Shown: piece after piece, positions 58,966 to 64,000 of the stretch
How the letters are laid out: every line of letters starts with the position of its first letter
Position numbering within the stretch: position 1 is the stretch's first letter
Assembly: GCF_003032475.1 (NCBI RefSeq)
Contig: NZ_CP028369.1
Coordinates: 620,001 to 684,000 of the forward strand
Direction of reading: 5' to 3'
Length of the DNA stretch: 64,000 bases
DNA from: Streptomyces sp. P3
Lineage (GTDB): Bacteria > Actinomycetota > Actinomycetes > Streptomycetales > Streptomycetaceae
Made by a program: the position numbers and the translations under genes
Notes under the pieces: generated by a model
What the model was told of the DNA's origin: nothing
The model's database searches: none
The model's input: the letters and a program-made list of their open reading frames with translations, nothing else

Positions 58966-59321
58966 TCCTGACTCGTGTTCCAGGGGCCGGATGTGACGTT
59001 CTGTCAACTGACGCCTACGTCCGGTTCGGCTCCCGACCCTCCCAGTGCCGGTGGGCAGGGGCCGCGCATCGCTTGCCCCGCCACCCGAAGGAGTGAACAT
59101 CGGAGGGGAGTTGGCGGGCAAGTTCCTCTGGCGTGTGCAGCAACCCCGTCCGGGCGCCCGGTTGGACGTGGGCGGCGGGCTTTGGCAGTATTCGCCGACA
59201 CGCCTTCCCGGAGTGCTTCATTCCCGCCCAAAACAGGCGTCTGACCTGCGGCGGCGTACCCGTTCAGCATGTGTTGCCAGCCTTTCGCGAAGGCTGTGAA
59301 GGGCTCGTGCAGACTGGCCTG
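58966..59321. other. Divergent promoter region cvnA / PP2C gene
   Basis: The 356 bp between the divergent starts must hold both promoters. No -10/-35 pair stands out and no gene is seen. An open frame runs through it toward the PP2C gene but its translation does not look like protein. Confidence 0.5.
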
Positions 59322-60113
59322 ATGCGTACGGAACTTGTGTCGGAGGCCGGGGATCGGGCCCGCCCCAACGAGGACTTCGCGAGTGTCGGGCTCGCCGCCT
59401 CCGGGCAGGGAGGTTCGCTCGTCCTCCTGGACGGGGTGACTCCGCCGCGGGGCGGCGGGGGCTGTCTGCATTCGGTCCCCTGGTTCACGGCACGGCTGGG
59501 CGGCGCCCTGACCGAACTGACCGTTTCGCTCGCGGATGTTCCGCTGGTCGAGGCACTCGCCCTCGCCATCGCACGTACCGCCGAGGCCCACGCGGAAACC
59601 TGTGACCTTTCTCACCCGCGTACGCCACAGGCGACGGCGGTCCTGGCGCGCTGGTCGCCGCGGACCGTGGAGTACCTGGTCCTGTGCGACGCGACGCTGC
59701 TGCTCGCCTCGCCCGACGGCGCGGTGACCGCCGTCCGGGACGACCGGCTGGCCCGTGTGCCGCGCGCCCTGCTGCGCAGCGCCGACGTCGTCGACGGCAC
59801 GCTGCGCAACCGGGAGGGCGGCTTCTTCACGGCGGCGGCCGACCCGGCGGTGGCGGCCCGCGCGGTGACGGGTCGCGTGCCGCGCGGGGACGTCCGTTCG
59901 CTGGCCGCCCTGTCGGACGGGGCCGGGCGCTGGGCGGAGCTGTTCCGCCAGGGTGACTGGGGGGACCTGTTCGCGCTCGTCGACGAGCAGGGGGCGCGGA
60001 CCCTCGTGGAGCGGGTGCGCGAGCTGGAGCGGGCGGACGAGGCGGCGGGACGGCCCCTGCTCGGCCGGGCGAAGACCCACGACGACGCGACGGTGGTGTA
60101 CGCGCAGCCGTGA
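59322..60113 (+). CDS. PP2C-type phosphatase-like protein
   Basis: This 263-residue protein starts MRTELVSEAGDRARPNEDFA. PP2C metal-site motifs are recognisable: RPNEDFASVG, GGSLVLLDGVTPP, RSLAALSDGAGRWAEL and KTHDDATVVYAQP. This suggests a metal-dependent Ser/Thr phosphatase, although the DG and SDG positions are the only strongly conserved ones. It is transcribed away from the conservon. A link to that signalling system is only positional. Confidence 0.82.
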   Translation: MRTELVSEAGDRARPNEDFASVGLAASGQGGSLVLLDGVTPPRGGGGCLHSVPWFTARLGGALTELTVSLADVPLVEALALAIARTAEAHAETCDLSHPRTPQATAVLARWSPRTVEYLVLCDATLLLASPDGAVTAVRDDRLARVPRALLRSADVVDGTLRNREGGFFTAAADPAVAARAVTGRVPRGDVRSLAALSDGAGRWAELFRQGDWGDLFALVDEQGARTLVERVRELERADEAAGRPLLGRAKTHDDATVVYAQP

Positions 60114-60188
60114 CCGGGACCGCGCGGGCACCGGCCACGCCGGCGCGACGGCTGCGGCTGCGGCGGTCCCGGGACGGAGCCGGTGGGG

Positions 60189-60689
60189 CTACTTCTCCAT
60201 GCCCCGGTTCAGCTGGTGCAGCAGTCGTGCCAGCTCCTCGACCTCGACGCGGTCCCAGTGGGAGAAGTTGCTGACGTACCGCTCACGGCGGGCCTCGCGG
60301 ACCCGGCTCACCCGGGTGCGGCCCTCCTCGGTGAGGTCGACCAGCCAGGCCCGGCCGTCCGCCGGGTCCGGGGCGCGGGCGACCAGGCCGAGCTGTTCCA
60401 GGGCACGCAACTGGCGCGACATGGTGGCCTTGCCGACGCCGATGTAGGCGGCGAGCTCGGTGGCCCGCTGCCGGCCGCACTCCTCCAACCGGACGAGGAG
60501 CCCGTAGGCGGCGGACTCCAGGTCCGGATGGACCTCGCGGGCCATCTCCCCCTGGTTGGCGCGGGCCCGGCGGAACAGCACGGTCAGCTCCCGCTCCAGG
60601 GAGAGGAACTCCCGGTCGTCCCGCTCCACCCCTCGCGACGGTGCGCCGGACTCGTTTTCGCGTCCGTCGCCGTCTGTGTCCTCGTGCAC
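60189..60689 (-). CDS. MarR-family transcriptional regulator
   Basis: GTG 60689 has AGAGGT six bases upstream, giving 166 residues that start VHEDTDGDGRENESGAPSRG. The winged HTH reads RQRATELAAYIGVGKATMSR and QLRALEQLGLVARAPDPADG, with the wing DGRAWLVDLTEEGRTRV. It lies 158 nt downstream of lon on the same strand. It may be expressed from its own promoter. The target is unknown. Confidence 0.92.
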   Translation of the reverse strand: MHEDTDGDGRENESGAPSRGVERDDREFLSLERELTVLFRRARANQGEMAREVHPDLESAAYGLLVRLEECGRQRATELAAYIGVGKATMSRQLRALEQLGLVARAPDPADGRAWLVDLTEEGRTRVSRVREARRERYVSNFSHWDRVEVEELARLLHQLNRGMEK

Positions 60690-60847
60690 GTCAGCACCTC
60701 TGCCCTTTGTCGCCGGTCGCTGCCATCGGCGCAGCTCCTCAGTATTTCGCAGGCCCCGGACGGCGGCTCGCAGGGCCGCGGCAGCCCGGGCACGGCGAGG
60801 ACCCGGTCCCCACGGGTCCCGGGCCCTCGTCCTTCCCACGGCGTCCG

Positions 60848-63262
60848 TCACGCCGCCACGGGAACCTCCGGCGTCGCGCCGTTCGCGGCGGGCGCGAGCG
60901 CCAGCTCCAGCACCTGGCGGACGTCCGTGACGGCGTGGACGTCGAGCGTGTCCAGCACCTCCGCGGGGACGTCGTCCAGGTCGGGCTCGTTGCGCTTGGG
61001 GATGATCACGGTGGTGACGCCCGCCCGGTGCGCGGCGAGCAGCTTCTGCTTCACACCGCCGATCGGCAGGACCCGGCCGGTGAGGGAGACCTCGCCGGTC
61101 ATCGCCACGTCCGTGCGGACGAGCCGGCCCGACAGCAGGGACGCGAGGGCCGTCGTCATGGTGACGCCGGCGCTCGGGCCGTCCTTGGGGACCGCGCCCG
61201 CCGGGAAGTGGATGTGCACGCCCCGGTCCTTCAGGTCGCCCACCGGCAGCTCCAGTTCGGCCCCGTGGCTGCGCAGGAAGCTGAGGGCGATCTGCGCCGA
61301 CTCCTTCATCACGTCGCCGAGCTGACCGGTCAGCGTCAGGCCCGCCGCGCCCGTCTCCGGGTCGGCCAGCGACGCCTCGACGTACAGGACGTCGCCACCC
61401 GCGCCGGTGACCGCGAGACCGGTCGCGACACCGGGCACGGCGGTCCGGCGCTCGGCCGGGTCCTGAGCGGACTCGGGCACGTGGTGCGGCCGGCCGATCA
61501 GGGCGCGCAGATCCTCGTCGCGGATGGTGAACGGCAGCTTCCGCTCGCCCAGTTCGTGCTGGGCCGCGACCTTGCGCAGCAGCCGCGCGATGGACCGCTC
61601 CAGGGTGCGCACGCCCGCCTCTCGGGTGTACTCGCCGGCGAGCCTGCGCAGTGCGCTCTCGTCGAGGGTGACCTCGTCCTTGTCCAGGCCCGCCCGCTCC
61701 AGCTGGCGCGGGAGCAGGTGGTCGCGGGCGATGACGACCTTCTCGTCCTCGGTGTAGCCGTCCAGGCGGACCAGCTCCATACGGTCGAGCAGGGCCTCCG
61801 GGACGGCTTCGAGCACGTTGGCGGTGGCCAGGAACACCACGTCCGACAGGTCGAGCTCGACCTCCAGGTAGTGGTCGCGGAACGTGTGGTTCTGCGCCGG
61901 GTCGAGCACCTCGAGGAGGGCGGCCGCCGGGTCTCCCCGGAAGTCGGAGCCGACCTTGTCGATCTCGTCGAGGAGGACCACCGGGTTCATCGACCCGGCC
62001 TCCTTGATCGCCCGCACGATCCGGCCGGGCAGCGCGCCCACGTAGGTACGGCGGTGGCCGCGGATCTCGGCCTCGTCTCGGACGCCGCCGAGGGCGACAC
62101 GGACGAACTTGCGGCCCATGGCGTGCGCGACGGACTCGCCGAGGCTGGTCTTGCCGACGCCGGGCGGGCCGACGAGGGCCAGGACGGCGCCGCCGCGCCG
62201 GCCGCCGACCACGCCCAGACCGCGCTCGCCGCGGCGCTTGCGCACCGCCAGGTACTCGGTGATGCGCTCCTTCACGTCCTCCAGGCCCGCGTGCTCGGCG
62301 TCGAGGACGGACTTGGCGTCCTGGATGTCGTACCGGTCCTCGGTGCGCTCGTTCCACGGCAGTTCGAGGACGGTGTCCAGCCAGGTGCGGATCCAGGAGC
62401 CCTCGGGCGACTGGTCGCTGGACCGCTCCAGCTTGTCGACCTCCTTGAGGGCGGCCTCGCGGACCTTCTCGGGCAGGTCGGCTGCCTCGACGCGGGCGCG
62501 GTAGTCGTCGGACTCCTCGCCCTCCTGCTCGCCGCCCAGCTCGCGCAGCTCCTTGCGGACGGCTTCCAGCTGGCGGCGCAGCAGGAACTCGCGCTGCTGC
62601 TTGTCGACGCCCTCCTGGACGTCCTTGGCGATCGTCTCGGCGACGTCCTGTTCGGCGAGGTGGTCGCGCAGCTGCTGGGTGGCGAGCTTCAGACGGGCCA
62701 CCGGGTCGGCGGTCTCCAGGAGCTCCACCTTCTGTTCGGTGGTGAGGAACGGCGAGTAGCCGGAGTTGTCGGCGAGCGCGGAGACGTCGTCGATGGCCTG
62801 GACCCGGTCGACGACCTGCCAGGCGGCGCGCTTGCGCAGCCAGGCGGTGGCGAGCGCCTTGTACTCCTTGACCAGTTCGGCGACGTGACCGGGCAGCGGC
62901 TCGGGGACGGTCTGGTCGGACTTCGTCCCCTCGACCCACAGTGCCGCGCCGGGCCCGGTGGTGCCGGCGCCGATCTTCACGCGGCCGCGGCCGCGGATCA
63001 GCGCGCCCGGGTCGCCGTCGGCCAGCCGGCCGACCTGTTCCACGGTGCCGAGCACACCGGTGCTCGCATAAGTGCCGTCGATACGCGGCACCAGGAGTAC
63101 CTGAGGCTTGCCCGGTGTTGAACGGGCGGCGGCCTGGGCGGCCTCCACCGCGGCGCGTACGTCGGCGTCGTTGAGGTCCAGCGGAACCACCATGCCGGGG
63201 AGCACGACCTCGTCATCAAGAGGCAGCACGGGCAGAGTGAGCGGAGCGGACGTCGATGCCAT
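60848..63262 (-). CDS. lon: ATP-dependent Lon protease
   Basis: This 804-residue protein starts at [20 protein letters not shown] (ATG 63262). The LON N-terminal domain covers residues ~8-200. The AAA+ module has Walker [21 protein letters not shown] and Walker [18 protein letters not shown]. The protease domain has the Ser in [20 protein letters not shown] and the Lys in [15 protein letters not shown], the Ser-Lys dyad. It degrades misfolded and regulatory proteins in the cytoplasm. Upstream lies a HAIR-type site, so HspR probably represses it and heat induces it, as known for lon in S. lividans. Confidence 0.97.
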   Translation of the reverse strand: MASTSAPLTLPVLPLDDEVVLPGMVVPLDLNDADVRAAVEAAQAAARSTPGKPQVLLVPRIDGTYASTGVLGTVEQVGRLADGDPGALIRGRGRVKIGAGTTGPGAALWVEGTKSDQTVPEPLPGHVAELVKEYKALATAWLRKRAAWQVVDRVQAIDDVSALADNSGYSPFLTTEQKVELLETADPVARLKLATQQLRDHLAEQDVAETIAKDVQEGVDKQQREFLLRRQLEAVRKELRELGGEQEGEESDDYRARVEAADLPEKVREAALKEVDKLERSSDQSPEGSWIRTWLDTVLELPWNERTEDRYDIQDAKSVLDAEHAGLEDVKERITEYLAVRKRRGERGLGVVGGRRGGAVLALVGPPGVGKTSLGESVAHAMGRKFVRVALGGVRDEAEIRGHRRTYVGALPGRIVRAIKEAGSMNPVVLLDEIDKVGSDFRGDPAAALLEVLDPAQNHTFRDHYLEVELDLSDVVFLATANVLEAVPEALLDRMELVRLDGYTEDEKVVIARDHLLPRQLERAGLDKDEVTLDESALRRLAGEYTREAGVRTLERSIARLLRKVAAQHELGERKLPFTIRDEDLRALIGRPHHVPESAQDPAERRTAVPGVATGLAVTGAGGDVLYVEASLADPETGAAGLTLTGQLGDVMKESAQIALSFLRSHGAELELPVGDLKDRGVHIHFPAGAVPKDGPSAGVTMTTALASLLSGRLVRTDVAMTGEVSLTGRVLPIGGVKQKLLAAHRAGVTTVIIPKRNEPDLDDVPAEVLDTLDVHAVTDVRQVLELALAPAANGATPEVPVAA

Positions 63263-63283
63263 GATCTCCCCTTCGGCAGTCAA

Positions 63284-63304
63284 GTTGAGCTACGCCGACT
63301 CAAT
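63284..63304. promoter_or_regulatory. HAIR-like operator (HspR box) of lon
   Basis: GTTGAGC-N7-ACTCAAT (63284-63290 and 63298-63304) matches the HAIR consensus CTTGAGT-N7-ACTCAAG in most positions, with the same 7-bp spacer. It begins 22 bp upstream of the lon ATG. The rest of the 63263-63608 gap is divergent promoter DNA without other recognisable sites. Confidence 0.78.
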
Positions 63305-63608
63305 GCACATGAGCCTCCGAATGTTCCCCACAACCCGTTGCGTTCGCTGTGGGCGATCATCACTGCTCCGGCGGGGGACGCCGGACGGGTGAGGGGCGGG
63401 CACTGTACGAGGCCGCTGCGCGGTGCGTCGAGACGTCGCCGGCGAGCGCGGAGTTCACGGGGGACGCACGGAGGCGACGTTCGCCGGACGAGGGGGCGCA
63501 CCCCGCGGCGTCGCACGACGGGCCACGCCCCCCGCGCCCCCTGCCCGTACCCCGCCCACTTCCGGCATTCGCCCCGAAGCACCCCTTCACCCCGACCACA
63601 ATGCGCGT

Positions 63609-64000
63609 ATGACCGATGACTGGAAGCGACGTCTGGACGCCCTCCACGCTGAGCTGGTCCTCCGGGACGACCCCGTCGCCTGGGTGACCGAGGCGGACGC
63701 CGTCGAGGCGTCCAGGCGCTACCCGCACATCGCGCTGCGCGGGCCCGTCTTCGGCGTGGCCGCGCTGGACCCGGCCGCCGAGGGGCCGTGCTGGCGGCTG
63801 CTCAAGCCGGTGGTGGACGGCATGCCCCAGCAGGCCCGCGACGGACTGAACTCGCACCTGTGGTTCCAGGCGAAGGACGGCGCCGGCGATCCGGCCGCGC
63901 GGCGCGAGCTGCTGACCGCCGTCGCCGTGCTGGAACGGGCCCCCGCCGACGAGGTCGAGGCGCTGGGGGTGCGCTACCGGGTGGTGCGCGGCGACGAGTT
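63609..64000 (+). CDS. DUF5954-like protein (cut by window end)
   Basis: ATG 63609 opens a frame that runs to the window edge with no stop: MTDDWKRRLDALHAELVLRD, DPVAWVTEADAVEASRRYPH, IALRGPVFGVAALDPAAEGP and MPQQARDGLNSHLWFQAKDG. The sequence looks like the DUF5954 family of Streptomyces proteins, of unknown function. The family name is from memory and should be treated as likely. It is divergent from lon. Confidence 0.75.
   Translation, partial: MTDDWKRRLDALHAELVLRDDPVAWVTEADAVEASRRYPHIALRGPVFGVAALDPAAEGPCWRLLKPVVDGMPQQARDGLNSHLWFQAKDGAGDPAARRELLTAVAVLERAPADEVEALGVRYRVVRGDE

Noticed and set aside
60690..62939. Long leftward frame overlapping lon ahead of the MarR gene
   Set aside because: It is a shadow of lon in another frame, Arg/Pro/Ala-rich, while lon itself is intact with all motifs.

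Overview
The window is high-GC actinobacterial DNA and almost certainly Streptomyces. A complete conservon (cvnABCD), a lon gene with a HAIR-type operator, an actinobacterial Ku/LigD pair, a LuxR-type large ATP-binding regulator and strong codon bias all point that way. It falls into two very different parts.

The left part (about 0.25-24 kb) is an accessory island anchored on a tRNA-Arg(CCG) gene. The 3' end of this tRNA, with its terminator and about 150 bp beyond, occurs three times in the same orientation: intact at about 0.88 kb, partial at about 15.0 kb and partial at about 21.0 kb. This reads as repeated integration, or tandem duplication, at one attachment site. No integrase remains. 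The cargo includes a type II restriction-modification pair of MamI type in visibly A+T-richer DNA, a Phd/Doc-type toxin-antitoxin pair, several small uncharacterised genes, and three decayed tails of one NERD-domain gene. The island is full of insertion sequences: ISAzo13-like, two identical IS5/IS427-group copies in opposite orientation, two IS5-type elements with a winged-helix passenger gene, IS630, and an IS1380 relic interrupted by an ISL3 element that carries an inverted copy of its own end. A 65-nt near-perfect palindrome and a ~150-nt MITE-like inverted repeat are also present.

The right part (24-64 kb) looks like ordinary Streptomyces chromosome with few pseudogenes. In order it holds: a lipoprotein and a large LuxR regulator; a RibD-C/dihydrofolate-reductase-like protein; a GH35 beta-galactosidase, MFS transporter and LacI regulator group with a perfect 16-bp operator-like palindrome; an acyltransferase-3 membrane protein; divergent ku and ligD (polymerase domain only) for non-homologous end joining; a full-length NERD protein; a dual-specificity phosphatase; a lipoprotein/histidine-kinase operon with no neighbouring response regulator; a secreted repeat protein; an FtsW/RodA plus class B PBP pair; an AurF-like diiron oxygenase with a TetR regulator; and an NlpC/P60 hydrolase. 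These are followed by the conservon cvnABCD, whose genes overlap by 4 nt (20 nt between C and D) and which runs into a styrene-monooxygenase-like flavoprotein gene. A PP2C-type phosphatase, a MarR regulator, lon and a DUF5954-like gene cut by the window end complete the region.

The most unusual points are the three-fold att/cargo/NERD arrangement at the tRNA, the nested ISL3-in-IS1380 structure, the transposon passenger wHTH family, and the conservon coupled to an FAD monooxygenase in place of the more familiar cytochrome P450.
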